Below, one piece after another: positions 23,465-35,176 of a DNA stretch of 64,000 nt. How positions within the stretch are numbered: position 1 is the stretch's first letter; every line of letters starts with the position of its first letter. Under the pieces are notes generated by a model that had not been told where the DNA came from, ran no database searches, and was given only the letters and a program-made list of their open reading frames with translations. Source of the DNA: Paulinella micropora (taxonomy: Eukaryota > Cercozoa > Imbricatea > Euglyphida > Paulinellidae). The stretch spans positions 7,501-71,500 of the forward strand of contig WBZZ01000821.1 in assembly GCA_019918135.1 (NCBI GenBank), in the 5' to 3' direction. A program made the translations under genes and the position numbers.

Positions 23465-24963
23465 ACAACGATAATATTGTTAATTTCGAATTTTTCGTGA
23501 TCAACGAATACGTTAATTTTCGTAACTGCAATTTACGCAAATTTTCGCATACGCATGTACCGTACTCAGGTGTAAGAAGGCCCGAGCCGACTCGGAGAAG
23601 CGCACGAGCTATGCAACGAGTTCGTTGGCTGAGATAGGAGCTTAGGGAGAAGAGAGCACGGAAAGCGAGCTAAAGTCACAGGACTTAGCCGCAGGATAGA
23701 ATAGGCTCAGGGGGAGCAACCTATGAGAGAAAACAGCATAGTCAATAGTTATAGCATGTTATTGTACTGTTCATTTTTCTTAATCAGGTAGTTCTTTCAG
23801 ACGCACGAATCGAACATCGATCGGAATCAGGGAAGTATAGGATAGATACATCTCACAAAGGTAGAATTGTTGGCATTGCTTCCGATCTGTCGATTTCGAA
23901 TCATTTTATTTACATAAGTACTTCTTATTTGTTACCAACATCGAAATGCTTGATCTATTTCGTCATAAGTCGGATAGATGAATACAGATCTTGATTTTAA
24001 TGTAGTAATTTTGTGTATTTATGAAGTTGCATGATTAACGTTGTAAGACGTGAATATGCAATAGACGCATTTATTTTTATCATTGAAAATGACGTCTCAT
24101 ATGAAGTTAGTAATACGTTTGATATATAACATTGCAACATGGTTAATGTTCAAATGCGATATTTCATATAATGGAACTATTTCATTTATGTTGTTTCTAT
24201 TATGTTACCTTCTATCAATCCCACTTCGAGACATCATAGTCGTACTGACGACTCAGATTTTTCTAAGTCACATTTCATATAAGGTTACAAATGAGATAGA
24301 ACATATATGATACAAATTCAGAAATCAACGCGCCCGGTTCTAACGAAGGAGTCCGAACAGCCCGGCATCAGACCTACGCGATCGAAGCTCGCACCCGACG
24401 CGACTCATCGTCATCTGCGTCGTCTCGACTCCGCACGTTCAGCGCACAACGACCGCATGGACTGATGAGCGGACAATGAAGTTATCGCACCGCAGGCGGC
24501 ATGGCAAGGGTATCGGCGATGAAGCGATATCTCTGGGCAACGCGACGTCCAACTATGATCGACGATCCCGACTCTTCAAACGTCACGAACTTCGCAAAAT
24601 TTTAATTTTACTCGCGTTATGCTCCGATTACGCACGGCCCATTAATTGTTACGTTACGGGTAACAAATTGACATGGCCCATTGATTGTTACATTACGGGT
24701 AACAAATTGACACGGCCTTTGCTAATTTATTAACCAATACGTACGATTTTACAACTGCGATGGACCTATCGACCTGCGATGACACGCACCTACGACGACT
24801 GCAGTTTAAATGTAACATGGTTATTATCGCGTAATGAATTGGCAGTGTCCGACTGCACAGTGTGGACCGAGAGAGATTATTTCTAAATTTGTACAGAACT
24901 ATTAGTATAGTATTTACAATACTTATTCCGTTCATTTACGATATTATCTAATTAAGGGGGAGC
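23465..24963 (+). other. 3' tail of element C, with purine tract at its end
   Basis: No gene is supported in 1.5 kb. It contains CTCAGGGGGAGCAACC at about 23707, a tandem pair of about 41 bp (24636-24716, sharing GTTAC(G/A)TTACGGGTAAC), and the polypurine tract AATTAAGGGGGAGC at about 24950-24963 immediately before the LTR. Confidence 0.6.
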
Positions 24964-25045
24964 GTCACAGCCTCACACTTCCTAACGTATTTGTAATTAC
25001 GATAATACCGTTTTATACATTAGTCGTGATTCAGTGGCACAGGTG
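24964..25045 (+). repeat. Truncated 3' LTR of element C
   Basis: The 82-bp match to the 5' LTR start ends abruptly after CAGTGGCACAGGTG, and sequence of another copia gag follows. Confidence 0.7.
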
Positions 25046-25930
25046 CAGCAATACACGAACTGGAAACAGTTCTTATCTCACGCACCCGTCTATGACGGTA
25101 ACACCGTTCAGAACATCTTCAAGGATTTTACTATCAGCTAGAGGAATATGCTTACGGAATTAGTACAATTCTCGGGATATGGTGAAAGACGCATTTCTCG
25201 ATGACATTGCTGCTAAAAAGAAATACGGATGGGATTTGAGTCGTATGAGAGCAGCAGAGGAAGCAGATGAACCAAGAGAACCGACTGAAGAAGATTCACC
25301 AGACGTGAGTGAAGAGAGTGAGGAAGAGACAAAGAAAACCCACCTTCATCAACATCATCACGCACAAGACGACAAGACCCAAAGAGGAAGACACTAGAGA
25401 AGCCGAAAGAGTATGCGAAGTGAAGTAATGAGCAGAAGGTAGCTTGGGAGGAAAAAGCGAAGAGAAGAGCGAGACGAGCACAAACGAAAGCAGTGAAAAG
25501 CATACACAGCGTGACTAAGAGAGCGTATAAAAGGGAGCAACAATATTTGCAGCGATGTAAGTTATTTCAGCTACTCATAACTACTGCATTCTCTAACTAT
25601 AAAGTCGTCGCATATCTCAGAAGCCGTAATGCTCAAGATCCGTTCGATAAAGTCTGCATTGTCAAAAGAAAATACGGACAAATTTCCGGAGCAGCAAGAT
25701 ATCTGGAAGAAAAGAAGTTCAGAGAGAGAGAGCGCCTAGGAAGAACGAAGATGTAGACGCCTGGCTCACCAGGTACCTACTGAAGAAAGAGTGGCTAGAA
25801 AAGCTAAGAGGAGAAAAGTTTGAAGAGGACGAATCAACAAACCGGTTGCTAGAGAAGCTAAGTACGCACCCAGCCTATGGTGCTAAATACTTCGCTGATC
25901 ACTATCGATCGTATGGCACCAGCCGTACGA
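25046..25930 (+). pseudogene. Copia gag remnant (element D)
   Basis: Broken frames read a gag related to that of element C: a YWKQFLSHAPVYDG-like capsid start, an acidic EESEEETKK tract, RARRAQTKAVKSIH (compare KARRAQTTKR in element C), then NAQDPFDKVCIVKRKYGQ and DAWLTRYLLKKEW. Stops and indels occur throughout and no downstream pol follows. It probably belonged to an element truncated by the events that cut the 3' LTR of element C. Confidence 0.55.
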
Positions 25931-26125
25931 CCCAAGCACAACGACATAGTTGAGGCAGCTAGAGAGGTTTACGTGCTTTGGGAGGCAACCAACAGGCAAA
26001 AGAAGTATGAGGGCATGGAGAGCTACCCAAAGTCACTGTTTTGAACAAAATGGTTGCCAAAGAAATCAGCGAGAACTTGAGTGTTTGGCGGAAATCGTTC
26101 AAAAGTATTAATACTTGCAGGAGCT

Positions 26126-26421
26126 CTATGTAATAATAAATCCGGTAGTCTAGTTGGCAGAGGCCGGGTTAGAGCCGGTTCACTTCGGTAGTTGATGGTT
26201 GAGCAGATTGTGAGAATTTATTGAGGTAGACAAATTGCCGCCAATAAAAGCGCGGTAAACTCAGGCACATGGCCTGCTGATTAAAACAATTGTCATATTA
26301 CGCCCTAACATAATTAGTCAGTGTCATCAATTGAGATCAGTCCTGTCGATATATATAATTAATTGTAATACGTAAAGTAACTGCCGTCAGAAATTACTAA
26401 CAACTACATTTTGTTGTAATG
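26126..26421 (-). repeat. 3' LTR of element E
   Basis: Read on the minus strand it starts CATTACAACAAAAT and ends TTATTACATAG, lacking the usual TG...CA ends. It matches 32389-32684 at 295 of 296 positions by eye. Confidence 0.9.
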
Positions 26422-26431
26422 CTCCCCCTAA
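26422..26431 (-). other. Polypurine tract of element E
   Basis: TTAGGGGGAG on the minus strand directly precedes the 3' LTR. It is the expected plus-strand DNA priming site, and the same GGGGGAGC core precedes the LTRs of the other copia elements here. Confidence 0.7.
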
Positions 26432-26536
26432 TTTCAGAGGTAGTTAAAATGCTAAAGGACTTGTCCTAGTTACTCCCTTCCTATGTCTGACTGACACACT
26501 GACTAAGTTGATTTAGTTGCATAGTGTCCACTCTAT

Positions 26537-27999
26537 CTACTTAGAGGAATGTCCAGAGAGCCTGTCCGCTCCCTTCTTGAACGGTGATGGGCTGCTGATG
26601 ATTTTGGATAAAATATCAGCCCTGTTATCAGTTGACGGTACCCGTTCCACATTAACCTCCCCCTTCCTTATTGCATCGGTGACGTGGTAGTGGCGCAAAG
26701 CGATGTGTCTCATCCTTTTCCCGAAGACGGAGTTCGCAGTGCACACAGTAGCCTGGTTGTCGACACGCAACGTCGGCTTGGCCATCAGCTCATGCTTCAG
26801 CGGATTGCCGTCCGACCATGGCAGCGATTTGATTACATTGCGTACCGCCTCCATGTCATGCAGCACCTCGGATGCTGCATACGTTTCACTCTCTTGAGTT
26901 CCGGTTGCCAGATGCTTCTGGGTTGACGCCCGCACCATGACCAGTCCACCGGCCAAGAACACCACTCCCCCCGTACGCGAGTACATCCGGCTCCCGTTCC
27001 CAAGCGATGAATCTGAGTCGGCCACTGGGGTCTTGTTGCCGTTCGATACAAACCTCACTCCCCGGTCCTTCACGTGTAAAAAGTAACGTAGCAGCTGCTC
27101 TGCCGCGCAGTAGTCAAACTTGTCCCGGTTCGACTGATGCTCCGCAATGACGCGCACCGGCAGTACCGATTCAGGAATGCTCGCCTTCAGATATATATAG
27201 CTTCCCACTATCTCCTGCGGCGAGTATTCCGTCATGGCCGGCTGCATCTTCGAGCCCACCGGCAGCCACGGCGTCTTCGCCTGCATCCACGGCCTCCCAT
27301 TGCTCCTCTTGAACCTGGTCGTCAACGTCGCGATGTATTCCCGTTGGTACAAGGTCAGAGCATACACACCCTCCCCCTTCTCTACCTCAAACTCCAGCGA
27401 TAAGAACTCTTTGATGGGTCCAAGGTCCTTCACATTCCCCCACTCCTTCTGCAACCGGCCGATATACTCCTTTTGGCTGGCTGATGCTGCTGCGTGCATG
27501 TTGTCGTCTACGTGGTAGGTGAGTACCTCCGTCTTCTTCGTCTCGCCATCTACCCTGCCAAACAAGACAGGGTCAACAATGCTTTGTTTGAACCCCATCT
27601 TCTCCTGTGTTGGCAATACACGGTCGTTCCAGTAGATATGTACAGAGGGCTTGAGGCCATTGACCCCCCCCCCCCCCAGCGCACGATGTTAGGGGGTGTG
27701 TACCCCTCCGGAGGCTTCAACCAGACCGGCACATGAAGCTTTACCTGCGGGAATGCACTCTCTTCATCCATCCCGTATACTTCCATTCCCTGCAGTACCG
27801 CCAACGCACACGTCAGCCACACGGTCTCCACTTTGCATGTCGGCAGGTCCACCCTGTCGTACTGCCACGCCGGCTGACGGAACCCCAGCCCAGCAATACG
27901 AGACTTCGTATCCACCACCGGTCCGTCCAGCGTCGCTCTCTTCTCGAAGTCTACGAACCTAGTAGGCACCAATGGATGCCCCACCGGCTTCTCGGACAC
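26537..27999 (-). pseudogene. Element E reverse transcriptase and RNase H
   Basis: The RT starts with LVPTRFVDFEKR and LPTCKVETVWL, then YGMDEESAFPQ (motif A Asp). A G-run at 27664-27677 (minus strand) breaks the frame. Reading resumes with GFKQSIVDPVLF, TYHVDDNMHAA (catalytic DD), then RNase H: PVADSDSSLG (Asp), LATGTQESETYA (Glu), RVDNQATVC (Asp), ending VERVPSTDNRADILSK. Apart from the homopolymer slip the domain is complete, so the break may be a sequencing error. Confidence 0.85.
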
Positions 28000-28124
28000 A
28001 TGACGCTCGACAATAGCCCCCAGGCGGAGGTGTTTGTCAATGTCAGCAAACCTAGTCGTTGAACAAGCCCGACTTCGTCGCCTGGCAATAAGGAACTGGT
28101 ACCGTCACTAGGTATGCACCGGAC

Positions 28125-29508
28125 CTAAAGTTGTCCGGCTTCGTCTTCATCCTGTTCCTTGTCCCAACGACTATGTTGGAGACATCGATGTTGCTGCCTG
28201 TCCACTCGACAGGCACCCCCCTTGCATCTCTTTTCACATCGTTGCCCCCACAGGACCAGACAACACACCGGTCGTCGCTGCCCCCCTGCCACGGTCCTCT
28301 GTCCCTCCTTCGTCTTCGTCGCCTCCCCCAGACACCCCCCCAGACACTCCAGTGAGCAAAAAGTGTTAGACTCGCTGGCTGACGTTACCAGCTGGGAAGA
28401 GATTGGGGCGACGGGGGAAGTGGACGACGTACCAACCCGGACCGCCGTTAAGGAAGAGTTGTTGGGGGTTGCCCAAAATGATCCAGCTGGGGACGTTGGG
28501 ATTTTTGAGCTTCTTGTCTGTGACGAGGTGTCGGTGAAAAATTTCCCGGGTACACCGCCACTTGTGTCGACAATTTCCCGTACTTGACTCGCTGTCTGGA
28601 AGATGTGCTGAAGTGACGATGCCATCTTGCCCTTCGGGTAGAGTGTAGGCGATCCGTGCACCGCAGGATCCCGGGCCACAATGTCCACAGTCGTAATCAT
28701 TTTCCCTTCGTAGAAGCTCCATACTTGGTAGGCAGACTCCTCTGGATGCACCCCCATAAACACCCCTGGTACATCTTTTTCTTGCCCCTTCTTGCCCCTG
28801 TAGTATACACAGAGGCACCCAAAGGGCTTCAGGACCGAGAAAGGTGGTGCAGGTCGATTGTATATCATTTCGTGCCTCGTGGCCTTCGCCCCTGCACGCC
28901 CTTGCATGTTTATCAGGAAGACTGCGTAGTCCACCGCCAACGGCAGGAAGTATACAGGTACACTTATTGCAGTCAGTAACGTAGCTATAGCCGCCAATGA
29001 GAACACAATGTGAATACCAGCTTCCACGTACGCATCCTTATTTTGGTCTTCTTTCACTAGCAGCCGTTGCTCCACACCCCTGCTGGTCAGATATTCTTTT
29101 ACTGCCTTTGAGATCCACTCCTTGTCGGTGCGAAACTGCTTCATATTGTTGCCTGTCTGAGTCTCAGACCACACCAAGACGTCTTTCAACTGCTGCAGTG
29201 CAAGCTCGGAGGCACGAGTAGGGTTCCACTTGCCCTTGATGTAGCCAGACACGTTTTCCACAAACAGTAAATAGTATTGCACTTTCCCGTATAGAGGAAA
29301 GGAGATTCGACCGGTGCCGTCTGCACTCCAGTCTTCCCCTACCTTAGCACAAATAGTCAGCGAGGCTCCCTCTAACGTAGAATGCTTCCTCACCTTGGTC
29401 GTTGCACACCCAAGGCAGCCTCACTTGACCACTCCCACTTTCCCCTTCGGAACCAAACTATTCTGCCGCATGAATTGCCTAGCCATTGTTTCCCCGAAAT
29501 GAAATACG
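28125..29508 (-). pseudogene. Element E integrase
   Basis: The zinc-binding start lies around 29400-29508 (GCLGCATTK), just after an in-frame TGA at about 29425. The core from 29393 has VGEDWSADGTG, FRTDKEWISKAVKEYL (second Asp) and KEDQNKDAYVEAGI (the Glu region). Copia-type C-terminal blocks follow: MIYNRPAPPFSVLKPFGC, KGQEKDVPGVFMGVHP and the Ser/Thr-rich linker to the RT. It integrates the cDNA copy. Confidence 0.75.
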
Positions 29509-30256
29509 TCATTGAGTTCTTGCATTTCTACAGTAGTAGTAGGCTTCAGACCAGAAAGCAGTGTTGCATTTCGGGAACGGAGAACACTCCTTCTTCTCCT
29601 TTCTCCACCCCGGTGGGTTCACAGTTGCAAATGTATATTGACAGGTTTCGGAATCGAAATTACCAATCAACACCTTGTCCCCCTGGTCTATATCGATTCG
29701 CCGTTTTGTGACGAAGAATTCGTTACCTTGCATCACAATCATATACCCCGCTCGTTGCAAGCGCCCCGATGAAAATAACGTCCGGTCCAATGACGGTAGC
29801 ACGTAGGTTTCGCCCATCTTCACTTCCTGTGGTGCACCTTCACCACTCATTCCAGTGAATAACGTGTCCCCACGAGCCTTCAGTGCGATCAATCCCGATA
29901 TTCCCCTTACCACCATAGGTTCTTCGTCACTCGTTCATGAGCGTGTCCTTCAAAGGCACCATGTGCTGCGAGGAACCACAATCCATGTAGACTTCATAGA
30001 GGTCTTGCCCCTCGTCTTGTCCAATATCAAACCATGTTAGCTGTAGGCCCGTTTCGGTTATCGATGCCCCTCCTTCCTCAGCAGGTTGGTCTCCCTCAGC
30101 CACCACCGAGTCGTCACCTTCCCTACTGCCACTGTCCACCTCCATAGGCGGCGTGTTGGGCTGCTTCTTCTCTTCCTCCCCCGCATTGCGAGGCAGGATC
30201 ACTTCCCTGCTTGTTTTCCAACGTGATGATTGTACGCTCCTCATCCCATCGTCCAA
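29509..30256 (-). pseudogene. Element E aspartic protease (DCGS variant)
   Basis: Two frames joined near 29920. The first has an acidic linker and ends with YEVYMDCGSSQHMV, in which the usual D-S-G active-site triad reads D-C-G. The second continues with the beta-strand-rich protease body (GISGLIALKARGDTLF, then ETYVLPSLDRTLFSSGRL). The GAG-pre-integrase stretch follows at 29509-29600. A Ser-to-Cys change next to the catalytic Asp is unusual but need not abolish folding. Confidence 0.75.
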
Positions 30257-30416
30257 CTCGCCTCGTTGCAGAGGTCACCTCCCCCTGACCGCCATTCACA
30301 TCACCAGTGCCACCACCTTCACCCAGTGCAGTCGTTGATGTATTTAGCATAGCCAGGCGTTGCGCCAAAGCCTCCATCCATTCCGCCTCGAGCTCCATCG
30401 AAGCCAGTTGATGTAC

Positions 30417-31562
30417 CTAGGGGAAGAAACGCTCCTTGGCGCCTAGCAACACCCCTTCCGGCTCCGACGTCACATGTCGTTTCGCATCTTGTAGACTCTC
30501 CCAACTCGCCTCGACGTATTCATTCGCTTCCTTGGGCGGCCCCATCATTAGTAAGATGTCGTTGAACCTCGGTTGGAGTGCCTTGGCATTCTCCCCCACC
30601 TCCGGCTTCACATGACAGTAGCTCATCAGCAGTCTGTACGCCACATCTCCCCTTCTTCTTGTCTCGTTCAAGCTGTGGGGTCCCAGCCCCCGAGGCTCTC
30701 GACGACCCGCCACGACCTTGGTCCAGTCTTCTTTCCCTTCGCCCTGCGTCCAGTTGCAGAACTCCTTGTGAGCTGGCCAGTCCAGCCTCTGACATTCTCT
30801 ATCGCAGTACGCGACCAGCTTCCATCTCGAACACATCTTAGGCTTCCCAGATTGAGTGACACTGCATGCTTCACATTCGTACGGCACCGGTGTATCCTTG
30901 TCACAGGGTTCAGCTCCCGCCAGTCCAACCGCCCAGTGCTCCCAATCATCCGGAGTGATCCGCAGGTTGTAATACCATTTCCACCAATGCCATTCGGCCC
31001 TTGGTGCATTGTTGAATATAGTGAAGAAGTCGGCGATATTCACCCTCCCGTTGCTATGGTCCCCTTCGATCTCCCCCTCCGGTGGCCCAGCAAACAAGAA
31101 CGGTGTGTCTTGCTGCGCCATGAATGCATATCCATACGACTTCTCACCCTTCTTAGGTACGCGACGCAGTCCAGATCCATCCGCTGCCGGCGCCAGGTAC
31201 ACATCTCCATCCATACTTCTTGGAACAGGCTCCTCCATTGTTGACCTTCCTCCTTGCATGGTGAATGCCATACACGACACGGCCGCGGCGGGGGGGCGCT
31301 TCCCGGCATTCGTTCCCTTGCGCCCTTGGTCCTTCCCGCCATCGTCTCTGGCCGTTTCCTTCTGAGGCTTGTCTCCCTTCAGAAATTTCTTGCGGTACCT
31401 GTCTTTTAGCGTAGGACAGCTCTTGCCCACATGGTCGTGTCCGGGGATCCGACACTTCTCCATGCATCTGAAGTACTTATGTGGCTTCGCACAGTTGTAG
31501 CACTCCAGCTTCGCCTTGCCCTTGTCGCCCTTAGTCTCCTTCGCCTGTTGTCCTGCCCACAT
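30417..31562 (-). CDS. Element E gag C-terminal part: zinc knuckle plus MYND finger
   Basis: A 381-residue frame. Near residues 20-35 is CYNCAKPHKYFRC, a Cys2-His-Cys knuckle with shortened spacing, followed by a basic Lys/Arg region. At about residues 225-265 is a MYND-type zinc finger: CEAC, then CSRWKLVAYCDRECQ and WPAHKEFC, with Cys/His spacing typical of MYND domains. MYND fingers bind proline-rich peptides and are found in host chromatin and signalling proteins. They are not a standard part of copia Gag, so this looks like capture of a host domain. Confidence 0.7.
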   Translation of the reverse strand: MWAGQQAKETKGDKGKAKLECYNCAKPHKYFRCMEKCRIPGHDHVGKSCPTLKDRYRKKFLKGDKPQKETARDDGGKDQGRKGTNAGKRPPAAAVSCMAFTMQGGRSTMEEPVPRSMDGDVYLAPAADGSGLRRVPKKGEKSYGYAFMAQQDTPFLFAGPPEGEIEGDHSNGRVNIADFFTIFNNAPRAEWHWWKWYYNLRITPDDWEHWAVGLAGAEPCDKDTPVPYECEACSVTQSGKPKMCSRWKLVAYCDRECQRLDWPAHKEFCNWTQGEGKEDWTKVVAGRREPRGLGPHSLNETRRRGDVAYRLLMSYCHVKPEVGENAKALQPRFNDILLMMGPPKEANEYVEASWESLQDAKRHVTSEPEGVLLGAKERFFP

Positions 31563-31601
31563 CGCCGCCTCTTCCTTGCTTGCAGCGCTGCGCCTCGTTG
31601 G

Positions 31602-32384
31602 CTATGGCCCGCCGCTGGAAGGCATGCTCGAAGGAGTCCCAGTCTCTTGAGGTTCCGCCACTTGCGCATCGAGGAAAGGTTTCCACAAGTGCTTCTCGGC
31701 ACACTTCGCCAACGCCGTCTTGATGAACTGCATTTGTATGCTGACTCCGACCGGTTCCCCATGATCTTCCAAGAAGTCACAGTGCGTGGTAAAGTCTCGT
31801 AGTTGAGCCATCATATCGTCTTTCATATTAAATTGCCAGTTGCTCACCAGGCTATTCCTTCTCTGCATCTGATGCACCTCGGTGCCCTGGTATCTCTGCC
31901 GCTATATGTTGATTATCTCCTCCGGCCTCAGCGTAGGCTCTCTGACTAGATGACGGACAATCCGCTCGTCCGGTGACCCATACTCAAGGGCTTTGGACAG
32001 CCACATGAATATTTGCGCCCTTCTGGCTAGTATCTTGCGTCGTTGGACCATGCTGAGGCGGATAGCCAGTTCAGGCTCCGGTTGCCTAGCCTCCGTCCCT
32101 TTCTTCCCAGACTTGGCTCGGGACTTGTTCTCCTTTTCCTCCTCTCCGTCGCCACGGGCAGGTGACGCAGCGCTTGACTCCGCCTCTACCTCAGATCGCC
32201 ACGCTAGAACCTCCTTCAGGGGCGCCACATACTCCCAACATTCCACCGAGCTCAGGTCCACTCGCACCTGTGCGTACCAGTCGTCCCAGCTCCGTCCCTT
32301 AACTCCATCGATGAACGCCGGCGCTTTCTCTTGCAGAACTATAGTCGCCGCGTCCTTTTCTCTGGTAGTAGGAGAAGCACTCAT
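31602..32384 (-). pseudogene. Element E gag N-terminal part
   Basis: The ATG at 32384 lies only about five bases inside the 5' LTR boundary. The sequence GGTTTATGAGTGC there resembles the anticodon-arm primer site (half initiator tRNA-Met) used by copia elements, so the primer site may overlap the start codon. The frame 31902-32384 is helical and charged with WDDWYAQVRVDL and a Lys/Glu-rich loop. A stop at 31902 and frame change lead to 31602-31877, with capsid-like helices (WQFNMKDDMMAQL). It joins the zinc-knuckle frame near 31600. Confidence 0.65.
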
Positions 32385-32388
32385 AAAC

Positions 32389-32684
32389 CTATGTAATAAT
32401 AAATCCGGTAGTCTAGTTGGCAGAGGCCGGGTTAGAGCCGGTTCACTTCGGTAGTTGATGGTTGAGCAGATTGTGAGAATTTATTGAGGTAGACAAATTG
32501 CCGCCAATAAAAGCGCGGTAAACTCAGGCACATGGCCTGCTGATTAAAACAATTGTCATATTACGCCCTAACATAATTAGTCAGTGTCATCAATTGAGAT
32601 CAGTCCTGTCGATATATATAATTAATTGTAATACGTAAAGTAACTGCCGTCAGAAATTACTAACAACTAGATTTTGTTGTAATG
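32389..32684 (-). repeat. 5' LTR of element E
   Basis: One mismatch to the 3' LTR. It should carry the promoter, but no confident TATA box was assigned (TATATATAATTA at about 32614-32625 is a candidate). Confidence 0.9.
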
Positions 32685-32816
32685 GAGCTGAGGTGGCGAA
32701 GCAAGTCGATTTGTCGCTGAGACCATTCGTCGTGGATACTATCAAGCAGGCTTTAGAAAGCACTGTGAATAAAGCTGCTGAAGACGTGGTCAAGAGGTAC
32801 ACTGTGACGACGACGA
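32685..32816 (+). other. Candidate host exon interrupted by element E
   Basis: After the LTR the plus strand reads a clean segment (AKQVDLSLRPFVVDTIKQ...VVKRYTVTTT) ending at ACGACGAG/GTATAC, a plausible donor. Its left edge, across the target duplication GAGCT, would be preceded by TATTAATACTTGCAG (26106-26120), which looks like a branch point and 3' splice site. A further candidate coding patch (KKERLVAEEVPKRWKK) follows TTTCGCAGTTGCAG at about 32881. Phases between the two do not match simply, so the gene model is unproven. Confidence 0.35.
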
Positions 32817-32937
32817 GGTATACGTAATGCTTCAAGTTGCTGCACCATGCGTACGAATGCATGTACTGTTTCGCAGTTGCAGGCGAAGAAAGAACGTCTA
32901 GTCGCGGAAGAAGTCCCCAAAAGGTGGAAGAAAAGTT

Positions 32938-33549
<612 letters not shown>

Positions 33550-33845
33550 GGACACCGTGATAGCCCAGTGGTCAAGTTCTACCATCTGGGCCCTGTCGCC
33601 AGTTCGATTCCCGTCGGTGCCACCAGTATTTTCATTGAACATATCGGTCTATTTCTGGACCAGTATTTTCATTGAACATACCGGCCCGTCTGGAAGTGTT
33701 GGAACTGCCCTTGCGGGGGTGTCATTAGAGCTTATCGTCAATTCTTCGTACTCCCCTCACGGGTGAGACGATGGAGGCGCATGTGCAGAAATGCATCAGC
33801 CATTGACAGAGAAGCACTATTATTATTATTATTATTATTATTATT
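33550..33845 (+). mobile_element. tRNA-derived SINE copy 1 (duplicated subfamily)
   Basis: The head GGACACCGTGATAGCCCAGTGG carries an A-box-like TAGCCCAGTGG, then a B-box-like AGTTCGATTCC about 40 bp on and a tRNA-like end GGTGCCACCA. The body has a duplicated CCAGTATTTTCATTGAAC and ends AGAAGCAC, followed by an (TAT)n tail to 33845. Confidence 0.85.
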
Positions 33846-34168
33846 GCGTAAAAGATCTTAAACTCCGCATATGCTGGTTGATAGCCCAGGACCCAGCAGA
33901 CACCAGATTGTTATGGGTGGGGTTTCGAGGCAGCTCTAGCAACCGCGCTTGGTGTATGCACTTGCACATTCGGTGACGTCTTGCAAGAGGTTGCTGGGAC
34001 TGCGGAATAACCTCGGCTTAGTGCAGTCTTGCCCTCAGGAGCTCCATCGGTGGCCCCGATCATCAGGCGAGAGACTGACACGGGGGGGTGGAGGACCTCG
34101 AACAAGGGTATTGGAGGCTTATGTCCGTTGAGGATATGCCATTAGCTGCATCAGTACGCCTCAGATAT

Positions 34169-34246
<78 letters not shown>

Positions 34247-34249
34247 TTC
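33846..34249 (+). repeat. Retroposon-like repeat family 2, copy 1
   Basis: About 325 bp (GCGTAAAAGATCTTAAACTCC to CGCCTCAGATATAG), then (TAT)n. An inverted, longer copy lies at 35174-35666 and a short fragment at about 35668-35739. It shares the SINE habit of ending in a TTA-type tail. It may be a LINE 3' end or another SINE. Confidence 0.75.
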
Positions 34250-34902
34250 ACAATGATTATATTATATTATATTATATTATATTATATTATATTATATTAT
34301 ATTATATTATATTATATTATATTATATTATATTATATTATATTATATTATATTATATTATATTATATTATATTATATTATATTATATTATATTATATTAT
34401 ATTATATTATATTATATTATATTATATTATATTATATTATATTATATTATATTATATTATATTATATTATATTATATTATATTATATTATATTATATTAT
34501 ATTATATTATATTATATTATATTATATTATATTATATTATATTTTTATATTATGTTATGTTATATTATATTATATTATATTATATTATATTATATTATAT
34601 TATATTATATTATATTATATTATATTATATTATATTATATTATATTATATTATATTATATTATATTATATTATATTATATTATATTATATTATATTATAT
34701 TATATTATATTATATTATATTATATTATATTATATTATATTATATTATATTATATTATATTATATTATATTATATTATATTATATTATATTATATTATAT
34801 TATATTATATTATATTATATTATATTATATTATATTATATTATATTATATTATATTATATTATATTATATTATATTATATTATATTATATTATATTATAT
34901 TA

Positions 34903-34905
<3 letters not shown>
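34250..34905. repeat. (ATATT)n pentanucleotide array, about 650 bp
   Basis: An almost pure ATATT repeat, interrupted once at about 34542-34562 by an imperfect ATTTTTATATTATGTTATG, and flanked on both sides by (TTA)n. Long frames of Ile/Leu/Tyr repeats over it are artefacts. Confidence 0.97.
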
Positions 34906-34986
<81 letters not shown>

Positions 34987-35087
34987 TGTTATTATTATTA
35001 TTATTGTTATTATTATTATCTGTCTGCGTCTCTGTACGCGTTTAGGATTAATCTATATGAGGTGGGTTCATTTTTTGTTCAATAATC

Positions 35088-35173
<86 letters not shown>
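34906..35173. repeat. (TTA)n and (ATA)n with an intervening unique patch
   Basis: (TTA)n to about 35019, then about 70 bp containing GTCTGCGTCTCTGTACGCGTTTAGG that recurs in diverged form twice near 38665-38760, then (ATA)n to 35173. Confidence 0.85.

Positions 35174-35176
<3 letters not shown>

Larger units (their letters stand above)
16081..25045 (+). mobile_element. Ty1/copia element C (decayed, inserted in element B)
   Basis: The domain order gag, protease, integrase, RT, RNase H is that of copia, all on the plus strand. It is bounded by an 82-bp direct repeat (16081-16162 and 24964-25045, one mismatch), which is the preserved start of the two LTRs. The 3' LTR is cut after 82 bp. Many frameshifts and a stop in gag show it is inactive, and its integrase has lost the first catalytic Asp. 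Confidence 0.85.
26126..32684 (-). mobile_element. Young Ty1/copia element E with near-identical LTRs
   Basis: The 296-bp LTRs at 26126-26421 and 32389-32684 differ at one base (C/G at about 26407 versus 32670). GAGCT flanks both sides (26121-26125 and 32685-32689) as a 5-bp target duplication. A purine tract AGGGGGAGC on the minus strand abuts the 3' LTR. The internal order on the minus strand is gag, protease, integrase, RT, RNase H. Near-identical LTRs mean recent insertion, yet coding frames are split, one break lying at a long C/G run (27664-27677). Confidence 0.92.

Noticed and set aside
24083..24310. A 75-codon hydrophobic ORF in the tail of element C
   Set aside because: AT-rich non-coding 3' tail; no homology or conserved counterpart in element A.
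33550..33630. A functional tRNA gene
   Set aside because: The tRNA-like head is repeated in nine copies fused to a body and (ATT)n tail, so it is a SINE head; the cloverleaf is not clearly intact.
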